From contig UQXI01000008.1 of the NCBI GenBank assembly GCA_900544975.1, positions 1 to 64,000 of the forward strand: 64,000 bases of DNA, in the 5' to 3' direction. The position numbers and the translations under genes were made by a program. This DNA is from an uncultured Eubacteriales bacterium (GTDB lineage Bacteria; Bacillota; Clostridia; Oscillospirales; Oscillospiraceae). Shown here piece by piece: positions 24,910 to 35,200 of the stretch. Under the pieces are notes generated by a model, which saw nothing but the letters and a program-made list of their open reading frames with translations, did not search any database and was not told the origin of the DNA. Each line of letters starts with the position of its first letter. Within the stretch, counting starts at the first letter, position 1.

Positions 24910-27900
24910 TCAGCGATCTAGCCCGGCCACAGAGCCGTTGGGGCTCATTGTCATAGACTCAAAGGCAATATCCGTCTGGGCAACCTGCATGGCCGGATTC
25001 CACAGGAAGTCTCCCGTCCGGTTTTGATCCTGGGCAGGCTCTGCACTGTACAGACCCACCACCGGCCAGGCATCATCTGCAAAGGTTCCCCGGGCCACAA
25101 CCTCGCCAGTCTCTTCGTGGATTGCCACCAGGCTGGAGCTGCTCTCCCCGTCATAGCGGGCCCAGTAAATCCATCCGGTGTTTCCATCGTAGTAAAGGGA
25201 CTGGTTCATATGCTGACCGGAAATTGCATACTTCGAATCCGTGGACAGAATCTTCAGCAGAGACAGCTCATAGACCGTCCCACTGGGCTTGACGCCAATC
25301 ATGTACAGCGATCCGCTGCTGGCCAGCAGATAGAAGTAGCTGTAGGTGCTGTCATGACCGGCATAGGTGATACCGGCAATGGCGTTGAACATGTTGCTCA
25401 GATTCCAAGCGCCCAAATAGCCGCCTTCCGCCTCCGGATCCACCACCAGGAGGTAATAGCCATAGGTTGCCAGTGTCACATCCAGCGCCGGGGAATGGGC
25501 CATATCCGTAAACGGCACCGCCGTGTTGCATAGTTTGGCAGCGCGATAACCATCCTCCGGATTAACCTGATACAGCGCGCCCTGGGTGGCCGCATAGAGT
25601 TGCCCGTCGACCGTTGCAGCCGAGATGAAGTCCTCCGGCGTTTTGGCAATCTTCTGGAATTCCGCCGTATCCGCATCAATGGAGGAGAAGAATCCATCGC
25701 CGTTTCCGTCATGGACAATGCCCCGCAGCTTGGTATTCAGCGCCTTCACCGTCACGGTGCAGGTGGCAGTCACCGTGGGATCTGCCTTGGCCGCTGCCGT
25801 GATCACTGCTGTGCCTTCTTGGATGCCCGTCACTTCGCCCGTGGAGGTCACGGTGGCAACCTCTGGGTTGCTGGAGGACCAGAGGATGCTCCGGTCTGCC
25901 AAATTCCAAGGTGTGACGTAGCCCTCCAGCATGGCACTGCCGCCGCTGTACAGGCTCAGGGTATCTTGAACCAGCTCCACACTGGAAACTTGATCGGTCT
26001 TTCCAAATCCCGCGCCGCCGCTGGAGACGATATACATGGCCGTGGTCTCATTGCTCAAAGCGCCCATCACCGTTGCCTCACCGGTCTGGGTGTTGACTTC
26101 CAGCAAATTCTTTACCCGGGGGGACAGGAAACTCTCCTGATAGAACTGGGCCCAATACAGCTTGCCTGTATCATGGTCAAAGGCCATGGTTTGCAGATAA
26201 TTGGCCTTGTAACCGGTCGCCCCCACCAGGACCGGCTCCGAGATGCTCCCCTTCTCGTCTATGGTAAATCGATATAGCTTGCTGTTCTTCTTGGAAGCGG
26301 TAATCCCATAGAAGACACCATCTTCATTACAGGCCAGAACCTGCAGGGGATCTCCGTCCTCCAGGTCTTCCATGTAGCCCATAAGCTGCACCTGACCTGT
26401 GTACATATCCAACGCCACAATGGCGCCATAATGGAAATTCTCTTCCGATCCCGTAGCAGTCAAGCCATAGAGCTTCCCGTCAACGGGGTTGTAGGCCAGA
26501 TCCTGGATGGTGTATCCGATTTTACAAATCACCTGGGGATCAAACTTGCCGTGCTTGAGGACATAGAAGTAACCCTCAGAATCCGTAGCAAATACGTAGC
26601 CGTTGACCTGCTCCGCAGCCGTAAAGGTCAATTCCGTTTCCATCATCACAATGGGGGTCTCTGTCGTCTTCTGGTCAAAGTTGATCCAGGCCTTGCTGGC
26701 CGGCAGGAAGGCAAAGAATCCCGTTGTGGCGTCTCCCGGGTCCTCTCCACCGCCATTGCCCAATTCCAGATCATAGGCTGAGACGTTGCCGGCATAGTCC
26801 ACCACGGCTACCAGCACCGTATCCTCATGGATTTCGCTCACATCCACGCTTCCCGTCACCCGGGCATTGGCCTCTGTCTGATTGGGAGAAATCCGGGCCA
26901 GGGCCTGATTGCCAGCTTCATTGAAGATCTGAATGGCCGCAATGTACTGGTTATCCTGAACATCAAAATTCAAAAGCTTGCTGCCGGTCAGGGCATCGCT
27001 GGAGAAATACAACTGATGGACCGTGGGGGCCTCGTTATCAATGGTCACAGGGACGGACCAAGTCGCACCCTTGCCCAGGCCGGAAATGGTCCCGTCTGCT
27101 GCCACATTGTACTCCGGCGCCATGGTCAGCGTCATTGCCACCTTGGTGTTGTTGGGCAGGGGCTTGCCCTCCCCGTCTTTGCCTGCCCAGCCAATGGTTT
27201 TGCTGGTGTTGACGTTCGCCCACATACCTGCATTGGTGTAATAGAAGGCGCCATACTGGGAGCCATAATCGCTGCTGTAATAGACCTCGCCGGTATCCTG
27301 ATTGGCAATGGTCAGGGTTACACTGGCGGCATTCCGAATTAAGGTGTAGTTCAGCGCCTGAATGGCATCTCCACGGTCGGAAGACAGGGCCCCCCGGTCC
27401 GCCAGGTAGGACTGATCCTGGGCATAGCGGTTCAGCCCATAATAGAAGGAGCCGGAAACTCCCTGGAGCTTCACTGTGAAGTAGTTCATCAAAGAGCGCT
27501 GTATATACGGCACGTGCGCCTCCCGGTCGTAGTAATGCTCCGCATATCTCTGACGGTCCAGCATAGACGAATCCGTCCAGTTGCCATAGAACGCCAGGAA
27601 GGGGATGGACTGCTCCACACCCTGCGCCCCCTCCGCATCCGCCAGAGGATGGAGATAGAGATAGCCTTCTACATATGTACCGTTGACAAAATGCTCCTCC
27701 AAATACGCCCGGCCGGCATCCGTCAGACGAATGGACGCGTGGACCTGCACACTGTCGTGGGCAGGTACGGTGATCAGGCTCTGATCTAGGAGATCTGCCA
27801 AGGTTCGCTCCCCATAGGTCTTGCCCTCCAGCAAATCTTCCAAAATCTGCGCATCCACTGCTTCCACTGCGCCGCTGCCATCCAAGTCTGCAGCAGCCAG

Positions 27901-30417
27901 GGCCTTGCCGGTCAAGCCTTCTGCACCGGTCACATGGCGGAGAATGGCCAGAACATCCTTCTGGTCAATTGAACCGTCGCCGTTCAGATCATAAGTGGTA
28001 TTGCCCGAGAAGGTCACACTGGCATCCAGGGTCACGTCACTCATGGAGACATAGGTCTCCCCCTCCTGCTCCACCAGACCAGGCGCCAGCACACTGGCAT
28101 CCAGCTGATAGGAAGCGGGGCGGTCCGAGAGATTATGCACCTGGAAGGAAACCTCGTATACACCAGTCCGGGCCGGGTCGTCGCCGAATTCCGCCTTGAC
28201 CTTGCCATCGGGCTGACCATCCACCAGGAGATAGGTGGGGCTGGAAACGGCCCTGGCCACATTGGCAAGACCGGCGCCCTGACTTCTGGGCGCATACTCC
28301 ACTTCCCCATTGGGATCCATGGTGGGGATCGCCGTACCCATCAGAAGGCTTTGGGCCAGGGTCCGGACTGTCAGTCCCTCCTGCTGGTCCAGATGATTTT
28401 CGTGGATGTACTGCGCCACCACAGCCGCCATACCTGCCGCGCTGGGGGAGGCCATAGAGGTGCCGCTCATGAGACCATATTGGCCGCCGTCCCGTGTGGA
28501 ATAAATGCTGCCGCCAGGGGCTGTAATCTCCGGCTTCAGCGTCAGATTCCCAGGCACGCCCCACGAGCTGAAGGAGCTCATGGTAATGACGCCGCCGGTT
28601 GCCTCCAAATCCGTTGCCACACCGCTGGCAACCACCATGCTGCCGGTGTAGCTCCCCGCCGCATCCTGGACCGACTGGGCCAAAATGGATTCCATCTGGT
28701 CCTTCCGCATGGAGACACAGGGCAGCTTGCCGGACAGGGACATGTTGATGGTACCGGCCTCGTTGTTGTAAATGATGGCGCCGGCTGCACCGGCATTCAT
28801 GGCATACTTCTGCTTATCCGCGAAGTTCACGCCGCCGCCCCGGGAAATCAGCACAATTTTTCCCGCCACATCCAACACCGTGAAATCCTCCGCCGAGCCG
28901 CCGTACTTCACCGTATCCTCGGGGTCCGTCGGATCTCCCAGGAACAGATAGTCATACGCCGTACCAGACCCCTTCTCTGAGGTGTCCAGCGTCCCAAAGG
29001 CCACGGAAGCGGTGTCGTTGTACACATACTTCTCTTCCCCAACGCACACATAGCCGCCGGTGGCGCCAATGTTGTCTGCGCTGGCCACTGCCAGGGAGTT
29101 GGGGTAAGCGCCGGGAGAGCCCACCCGGCCTGTGTTGGAATCCTCTGTATACAGCAGGCCCAGGGGGGTATTGGTGTGCTCCGACCAATACCCGGAGTTG
29201 CCACAAGACATGCAGACGACGGTATCCGTCTTTGAAAGGCTGGCCAGCACACCGTCCATATACTCGTTGCCAGCAGAGGTAAAGCCCACTGCCGCAGAGC
29301 CCAGGGACAGGTTGATGGCATCGCAATTCAAAAGAATGGCATCCTCAATGGCCGCGATGTAGTCATCGGCATAAGCGCCGCCGCCTGCGCCAAAGACCTT
29401 CATAGTCAGAAGCTGGGCATCGGGCGCCGTACCGACCACGCCATTGTCCGCATACGAATAGGTGACCCCAGATGCGCCGTTCTTTGCCACATACCGGTTG
29501 GCGGTGGCAATGCCGGAGACGTGGGTGCCATGGTCCCCCTGGGTGTCATGGTCATGGGTGATGTCCAAATTCTCATCGATGTAGTTGAATCCATAGGCGA
29601 TTTTGCTGCTGTGGTGAAGCCGGCCGGCTGTCAGGCCGTCATAGGCCTTGGACGCATTCAGCAGCGGCAAGACCTCCCCAATCTCCTCCACATCCAGAAG
29701 GCCGTACTCCTCCACACTCTTGCCGTTCTTTGTGGCAGCAACCAGGAGACCATACTCAAAGGCGTCGCTGCGGAAGGAGGGATGATCTGCATCAATGCCG
29801 GTATCAATCACGGCAATCCGGCTGCCCGCACCGGTATAGCCATCCAGCCATGCGGTGTAGCTTCCTACCATATTGCCAGAGGAGATGGTATTGGGATCCA
29901 CTTCCTGATCCAACTCATAAACCGGAACTAGGTGAACTGCCTGAACCCCGTCGATTTTGGAAATGGCCTCCATCTCACCATAGGGCACATTGGCCGAAAT
30001 GGCATTGGCTGCCAGGGTCAGGTTCCAGCGCACATCCAGAGGGGCGCCATGCAGAATCTCCCTGGAAATTTGCTTGGCGACCCGGGCCTGCTGCGCCTCC
30101 AGCTGCGCCGCATAGGCCATGGCGCTGTGGTTAGAGGCTATGGAAACCGTAGAATCGCCTCGCTCCACCGTCGGTTTGCCGTCCAGGACAATGAAAACCC
30201 GGACCAGATCTGTCGGCCCATAGGGCGCTTCCTCCGGCTCCAACCCTTCTGCGCCGGCTGCCAGATTCATGGATGCATCAGAAATCCGGCTCGGATCTGT
30301 CTGGGTACCATGCACCGGATTCCCTGCCGCCAAAATGGTTCCGCTAGGCAGTGCGGTCAGGAGCATACACAACACCAATAGCACAGATAGCCCGCGCTTT
30401 GCATGATGAAATTTCAT
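24910..30417 (-). CDS. Secreted S8 protease with dockerin-like insert
   Basis: The 1835-aa protein is a subtilisin-type cell-envelope protease. A signal peptide (1-31) and an inhibitor-I9-like propeptide (about 70-170) lead to the catalytic domain with Asp205 (AVIDTGID), His296 (GDHGTHVSG) and Ser654 (SGTSMASP). A PA domain is inserted before the serine (about 490-600). Next comes a DUF1034/Fn3-like domain interrupted by two EF-hand-type calcium loops (about 806-867; DLNGDGSIDQKD and ADLDGSGAVEAVD), a dockerin-like module. A beta-propeller-like region and a Big2 Ig-like domain fill the C-terminal half. It has no SLH, LPXTG or membrane anchor, but the gene 20 bases upstream encodes a cohesin-like + SLH protein, which may hold it on the surface. 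GGAGGGGG precedes the ATG. Confidence 0.9.
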   Translation of the reverse strand: MKFHHAKRGLSVLLVLCMLLTALPSGTILAAGNPVHGTQTDPSRISDASMNLAAGAEGLEPEEAPYGPTDLVRVFIVLDGKPTVERGDSTVSIASNHSAMAYAAQLEAQQARVAKQISREILHGAPLDVRWNLTLAANAISANVPYGEMEAISKIDGVQAVHLVPVYELDQEVDPNTISSGNMVGSYTAWLDGYTGAGSRIAVIDTGIDADHPSFRSDAFEYGLLVAATKNGKSVEEYGLLDVEEIGEVLPLLNASKAYDGLTAGRLHHSSKIAYGFNYIDENLDITHDHDTQGDHGTHVSGIATANRYVAKNGASGVTYSYADNGVVGTAPDAQLLTMKVFGAGGGAYADDYIAAIEDAILLNCDAINLSLGSAAVGFTSAGNEYMDGVLASLSKTDTVVCMSCGNSGYWSEHTNTPLGLLYTEDSNTGRVGSPGAYPNSLAVASADNIGATGGYVCVGEEKYVYNDTASVAFGTLDTSEKGSGTAYDYLFLGDPTDPEDTVKYGGSAEDFTVLDVAGKIVLISRGGGVNFADKQKYAMNAGAAGAIIYNNEAGTINMSLSGKLPCVSMRKDQMESILAQSVQDAAGSYTGSMVVASGVATDLEATGGVITMSSFSSWGVPGNLTLKPEITAPGGSIYSTRDGGQYGLMSGTSMASPSAAGMAAVVAQYIHENHLDQQEGLTVRTLAQSLLMGTAIPTMDPNGEVEYAPRSQGAGLANVARAVSSPTYLLVDGQPDGKVKAEFGDDPARTGVYEVSFQVHNLSDRPASYQLDASVLAPGLVEQEGETYVSMSDVTLDASVTFSGNTTYDLNGDGSIDQKDVLAILRHVTGAEGLTGKALAAADLDGSGAVEAVDAQILEDLLEGKTYGERTLADLLDQSLITVPAHDSVQVHASIRLTDAGRAYLEEHFVNGTYVEGYLYLHPLADAEGAQGVEQSIPFLAFYGNWTDSSMLDRQRYAEHYYDREAHVPYIQRSLMNYFTVKLQGVSGSFYYGLNRYAQDQSYLADRGALSSDRGDAIQALNYTLIRNAASVTLTIANQDTGEVYYSSDYGSQYGAFYYTNAGMWANVNTSKTIGWAGKDGEGKPLPNNTKVAMTLTMAPEYNVAADGTISGLGKGATWSVPVTIDNEAPTVHQLYFSSDALTGSKLLNFDVQDNQYIAAIQIFNEAGNQALARISPNQTEANARVTGSVDVSEIHEDTVLVAVVDYAGNVSAYDLELGNGGGEDPGDATTGFFAFLPASKAWINFDQKTTETPIVMMETELTFTAAEQVNGYVFATDSEGYFYVLKHGKFDPQVICKIGYTIQDLAYNPVDGKLYGLTATGSEENFHYGAIVALDMYTGQVQLMGYMEDLEDGDPLQVLACNEDGVFYGITASKKNSKLYRFTIDEKGSISEPVLVGATGYKANYLQTMAFDHDTGKLYWAQFYQESFLSPRVKNLLEVNTQTGEATVMGALSNETTAMYIVSSGGAGFGKTDQVSSVELVQDTLSLYSGGSAMLEGYVTPWNLADRSILWSSSNPEVATVTSTGEVTGIQEGTAVITAAAKADPTVTATCTVTVKALNTKLRGIVHDGNGDGFFSSIDADTAEFQKIAKTPEDFISAATVDGQLYAATQGALYQVNPEDGYRAAKLCNTAVPFTDMAHSPALDVTLATYGYYLLVVDPEAEGGYLGAWNLSNMFNAIAGITYAGHDSTYSYFYLLASSGSLYMIGVKPSGTVYELSLLKILSTDSKYAISGQHMNQSLYYDGNTGWIYWARYDGESSSSLVAIHEETGEVVARGTFADDAWPVVGLYSAEPAQDQNRTGDFLWNPAMQVAQTDIAFESMTMSPNGSVAGLDR

Positions 30418-30436
30418 GAATTCTCCCCCTCCTTTG

Positions 30437-31450
30437 TCAATTGAGCCCCTGGTATGCCAGGATCACCTTGGCCGCCTGGGCCCGGCTGCTCATGCCTTGG
30501 GGCGAGAGGCGCCCGTCCCCCATGCCATGGATGATCCCCATATCAGTCGCCCACTGCATCGCCTCCACAGCAAAGGGGGAGACCCGGTCCCGGTCCGAAA
30601 AGCTCCGGTAGGCCGTGTCGTCCACCGTCCAGCTGCCGCCTTGGAGCTGCCAGAAGCGGTACAGGAACGTCACCATCTCCTCCCGGCTCACTAAGCGGTT
30701 TGGTGCAAACCGGTTGTCGCCGTAGCCTCTGGCCAGGCCGTTCTGGCAGGCCCACTCCACATACGGAGCATACCATGCGCTGGCTGGCACGTCCTGGAAA
30801 CTGTGCGCCTCATAGGCCCTGGGGTCCATGCCTGCCAGGGTACCCAGAATTTTAATCAGCATGCCCCGGGTCAGCCCCACATTGGGTGCAAATTTCTGAT
30901 TTCCCATGCCTTCCATGATGCCATTGGCAAGGACATAGTCCACCGCCTCATGATACCAAAGCTGGGGATTGAGATCCGTAAACTTCGCAGCGGGGCAATC
31001 CTCACCGCTGCAGGGCACATAGAGCTGGATGGAAACATCCTCCTGGGCAATGGCCTGATAGTTGGCATCATACACCCGGATGTTCTTCACGTCAAAGGAA
31101 TGGGTTCCGTTTTTTGCACCGGTAAAAGTCAGGGTCAATCGCATCGGATCTTCCTCAGCCCCTTGGCTGGTCCATGCACAGGACACCACACCCGGGGTTC
31201 CCATATGGACGTCTACCAGTGTTGGGGTTGCCTGTGCGTCCTGATACACCAGTGTACTGTCATAATGTAGCTCCAAAGAGCCGCTTGTGACGCCACTGTC
31301 TCCCCGCAGCCGCAAGGTGACTGTGACAGCACCGTCCGTCAGTGCGGCGTCCCCCATCACAGGGCCCTCCACACTGGCTGCTCCAGCTGGCAGCGTCAAC
31401 CCCACAACGAGCAGACATGCCAACAGAGCCACAATCAGTTTCTTCCTCAT
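30437..31450 (-). CDS. Cohesin-like + SLH anchoring protein
   Basis: The 337-aa secreted protein has a signal peptide (1-24), one cohesin-like beta-sandwich (about 28-145; VTVTLRLRGDSGVTSGSLEL, YDSTLVYQDAQ and LTLTFTGAKNGTHSF correspond to cohesin strands) and three C-terminal SLH repeats (about 150-335). The layout is that of a minimal anchoring scaffoldin such as SdbA or OlpA. It is first in an operon; the next gene encodes a protease with a dockerin-like module and no anchor of its own. The same cohesin-SLH tail is fused to the large protease at 42256-50049, which argues that this protein supplies that tail in trans. Binding is not shown by sequence alone; cohesin-like domains can have other roles. 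Confidence 0.8.
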   Translation of the reverse strand: MRKKLIVALLACLLVVGLTLPAGAASVEGPVMGDAALTDGAVTVTLRLRGDSGVTSGSLELHYDSTLVYQDAQATPTLVDVHMGTPGVVSCAWTSQGAEEDPMRLTLTFTGAKNGTHSFDVKNIRVYDANYQAIAQEDVSIQLYVPCSGEDCPAAKFTDLNPQLWYHEAVDYVLANGIMEGMGNQKFAPNVGLTRGMLIKILGTLAGMDPRAYEAHSFQDVPASAWYAPYVEWACQNGLARGYGDNRFAPNRLVSREEMVTFLYRFWQLQGGSWTVDDTAYRSFSDRDRVSPFAVEAMQWATDMGIIHGMGDGRLSPQGMSSRAQAAKVILAYQGLN

Positions 31451-31966
31451 ACCTTGTTTTCATCCTTTCCTATCTAAATCTCCAGGCAGCCAAGTAAGAG
31501 AATGTCGGTATTTCTCAAAACTCAGCTGCCAGTTCATTTACATAGTATAATAGTTTGCCGCACATTGCAAGCCTGTTTTTTTGCCAGTTTCTATTTTTTT
31601 CCAGATTTCTTTTCACCTCAGTGCTGTAGCGCCTGGCAAGCACTTCAAAAATACGGGTATGAAAGCCCCTTCCAGTCCGCGCTTTTCACACGGGCTATCA
31701 TGATGGATATAAAAAGAGCATCCCCTCATTACGAATCAGCTCCCACCATCGCGGATACTACGTCACCGGTAGCACAAAACAATCAACAAAAGATGCCATA
31801 GAATCCAGGCCACTTAAACCTCGTTTCCATGGCATTCATTCAATATACAACCTTCTAATGCCCGTCTGGGTCATGTTTTCAGCAAACATAACATGCTATA
31901 GATTTTGAAACCCTTCTAAACCAAAGGCAAATTTGTCAAGAAGCATGGATTTTTTCCAATTTTTTC

Positions 31967-31995
31967 TTGACAATTTATGACACGCCCGCTAATAT
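31967..31995 (+). promoter_or_regulatory. Promoter of the RHS gene
   Basis: A perfect TTGACA at 31967-31972 and TAATAT at 31990-31995, spaced by 17 bases. Transcription would begin near 32002, about 213 bases before the start codon. Confidence 0.65.
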
Positions 31996-32018
31996 TAACT
32001 TAGTTCTGTTAGAAACCC

Positions 32019-32085
32019 GGCGCTGCCGACAACGGTTGGCAATGATCCCCCATGGACTGAAGCTTTCCCGTTATCTGGCAGCGCC
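32019..32085 (+). promoter_or_regulatory. Structured 5' leader of the RHS mRNA
   Basis: GGCGCTGCC at 32019-32027 can pair with GGCAGCGCC at 32077-32085, enclosing about 50 bases that include a smaller hairpin (GCCGACAACGGTTGGC). No known riboswitch consensus was recognised. It may regulate or protect the long RHS transcript. Confidence 0.4.
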
Positions 32086-32214
32086 CTTCTCTACAGTTAC
32101 GCAATGCCGCGCCACCTAGCCAAGAATTCATACCAATTCAGAAAGGAGGACCGCAGCGCAGATCCTGTCCGACCACCATCCATAAAAAACAAAGAGAAAA
32201 ATTGGAGGATCATT

Positions 32215-35200
32215 ATGAAACGTACCTGGTTCCCGCGGTTTTTATCCCTGCTGCTCACCTTTGTCATGCTCTTTGAGCTGCTCCCCGCCAACGTCTGGGC
32301 CACGGATGCGGAGGCTGACCCCGCATACACAGAGCCTTTTTCCCAGGACCCCGCCCCGGAAGCGCCACAGGATGCTCCCCTGTCTGTCGTTGGAGAAGTG
32401 GAGAGCCTCCGCACCCAGGCCGAGAAACACTACCGCCTCTCTGACGGCAGCTACATTGCGGTGAATTACGGCATGCCCGTCCACTATGCCCTGGGTGACG
32501 GTGATGACGCTGCCTGGGTGGACATCGACAACACCCTCACCCCGTCCACTTCCCTCCAGGGGACCGAGTCTTCCGCGGTATTTTCCGCTGTCAACGGCAT
32601 GGAGTCCAAGTCCTTTGCATCTGTCTTCACCCCGGACAAGGAACTTTTCTCCTCCCAATGGGGCGAGTATGGCGTTTCCATGTCCCTGATGCAGGAGAAC
32701 ACCGCTCTGCAGCTGCTGGCCGCCCCCCTGTCAGAGGCAGACAGCCCACAAGAGGACCCCGCCCCGTCGGAACCCCCTGCCGAATCCCTTCCGGAAGCGC
32801 CCACGGAAGCGCCTACGGAAGAGCCTACGGAAGAGCCCACGGAAGAGCCCACGGAAGCGCCTGAACCCAGCACAGATCCGGATGCTTCCACACCGCCTGA
32901 GACGGTAGCCGATGAGGAGACCTCACCCGACGCCGAGGTTCCCGAGGTTTCCGAGGATTCCCTGGCTCCTACCCAGGCGTCTGAGGAAGAGCCCCTTCCT
33001 CCCACAGAATCCCAGGATCCCACTGCGCCTCCCACGGAAGAAGCGACCCAGCCCCAGAGCACGGAACCCCCCGCCGTGACTGCTGCGCCGGCCCCCTCTG
33101 CCGGGATCCTGCAGCAATCCCAGGCCCAGGTGACCAATGCGCACGAGGAAATCGCTCCCCTCTCTCTGGAAGATCCCTCCACAGCCGAAATTTCAGAGCA
33201 GGTCGAGCTGCCCAGGCTGGGTTCCAGCGTCCTCTACCCCGACATTCTCCCCGGCGTGGACCTGCAGTATGACACCGCTGGCTTCAACATCAAAGAGAGC
33301 ATCATCGTCCGTGCGCCTCAGTCCAGCTATACATACCACTTCCGGCTGTCGCTGAATGGCCTGACCCCTGCTGAACAGGAGGACGGCTCCATCCTGTTGA
33401 AAAATGCAGAAGGAGTATCAATTTATGAAATTCCGGCCCCCAATATGGTGGACGCCACCGGAGCATTTTCTCAGGATGTCACGTATACCATTTCGGAAGT
33501 TTCAGACGGATTTCTTCTGACTGTCACTGCAGACGCTGACTGGATCCATGCATCCGATCGCGTGTTACCGGTTACGATTGATCCTGCACTTGTGATCATT
33601 ACAACCAAGATGCAGTCAGGAATCATTACAAACTTTGTGGACGAGAGCGACATATACCGCCCATGCTACGGAAGCGACATGTATGTTGGAAGCAACTACG
33701 CATATCACTACAACGGCTACATCTACATTGCGACTCTGCCGCAAATTCCGCAAAATTGTTCACCAGTTCGTGCAACAATTGAGTTCTTCAAAATGAACTA
33801 CGACAGCGAGGGCATAGACAAATTTTACGGTGAGATCCGCCCCGTTATAGGCGGCGTTCCCACAAAAGAAACTGCGGACGAATACGCCAATTGGCTCACT
33901 GAAATTACGTGGGACAAAGCACCTGCCTATGGTGACGTCGAAGATTATGCAGAACTCTATCCCACAGGAGACCAAGGGAAGTACATCAAGTGGGATATCA
34001 GCCGTTCTGTCACCAGCTGGTATGGTTCACAAGATCCTGGAGACCGGTTCCTTGCCATCACACCATACTATCTGTCAAATGTTACATATAATAACTATGC
34101 TAACGTTGCATTTTATACGCATACAGACTATGTCGAAAAAATTCCCAAATTTATCGTGTACTATCGGAACAACGTGGGGATCGAAGGATACTACACCTAC
34201 CAAAACGTCTCCGCTGGCCGAGCCGGTACTGGTTACATCAGCGACTACACCTCCCAGCTGACCTTAGCCAACACCGTAGTCTCCTCCAGCAGCAATACCC
34301 TGCCCTTTGGCATCACCTGCTACTTCAATTCTGCCAACCGCAACCGGTATTTCGTGGATTCCGACGCCGCCGGTATCCATACCGTCAACTACACCGGCAT
34401 GCGTTCCGGTGCTGGCTGGAAGCTTTCCATTCAGGAATCCATCCGCCAGATTACAGTTAAAACGGAAGACGCCAGCAGCGAATATTATGTCTACAACGAT
34501 GCCGACGGAAGCGAGCACTACTTCCAGAAATCCGGTAAGAGCAGTCCCTATGAAGATGAAGACGGCCTCGGCTTATCCCTGGAGGTCGACGGCGCAACCT
34601 TCCGGCTAAAGGACAAAAAGGACAACGTCAAAGAATTCTACAACGGCTACCTCACCCAGATCCGCGACGCCGACAGCAATGCCATTTACTTGCTGTATAA
34701 CAACAAAGAGTACAGCGCCGGATCTGCCGCCTGGAAGCCCGCCAGTGGGAGCGCCAACGTGGTCACCAAGATCATCCGGATCAACAACAACGGCAGCGCC
34801 ACAGACGTTCCCGTGACTCTGTTCACCCTGAGCTATGCAGACAGCTTCCTCCAATCCATCACCGACGTAGCAGGCCGGAAGACCAGCTTTGGGTATACCT
34901 CCATCGGCGGATACAAACAGCTGACAGCCGTCACCTTCCCCGACGGCCAAAAGGCCATGTACAGCTATGACAACGCCGGTTCCATGCTGAAAGCCTATGA
35001 CGAAGAAGCAAAAGGCGGCGTCGGGTTTGCCTACGCCAAATTCAATGGCACCGTCTGTGTCCAGAAGGTGCGGGAATTTGCAGCCACTTCCCTGACCGCC
35101 GCTGAAACCGTGGGCAGCCGGTGGCACCTGTGGGTATTCGGTCCCAAGATGAAAGAGTACCGCTTCTACGGCCCGGATCAAACATCAGACACTGCAGACG

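Larger units (their letters stand above)
31451..32214. other. Divergent intergenic region with long RHS leader
   Basis: No gene is supported. The segment separates the protease operon (minus) from the RHS gene (plus). It holds a good plus-strand promoter at 31967-31995, then about 210 bases of untranslated leader. The minus-strand promoter was not found with confidence; an AT-rich patch with TATACT lies near 31544-31551. Confidence 0.6.

Noticed and set aside
32019..32085. A c-di-GMP or cobalamin riboswitch in the RHS leader
   Set aside because: The conserved cores of those aptamers are not visible; only a generic long-range stem is supported.
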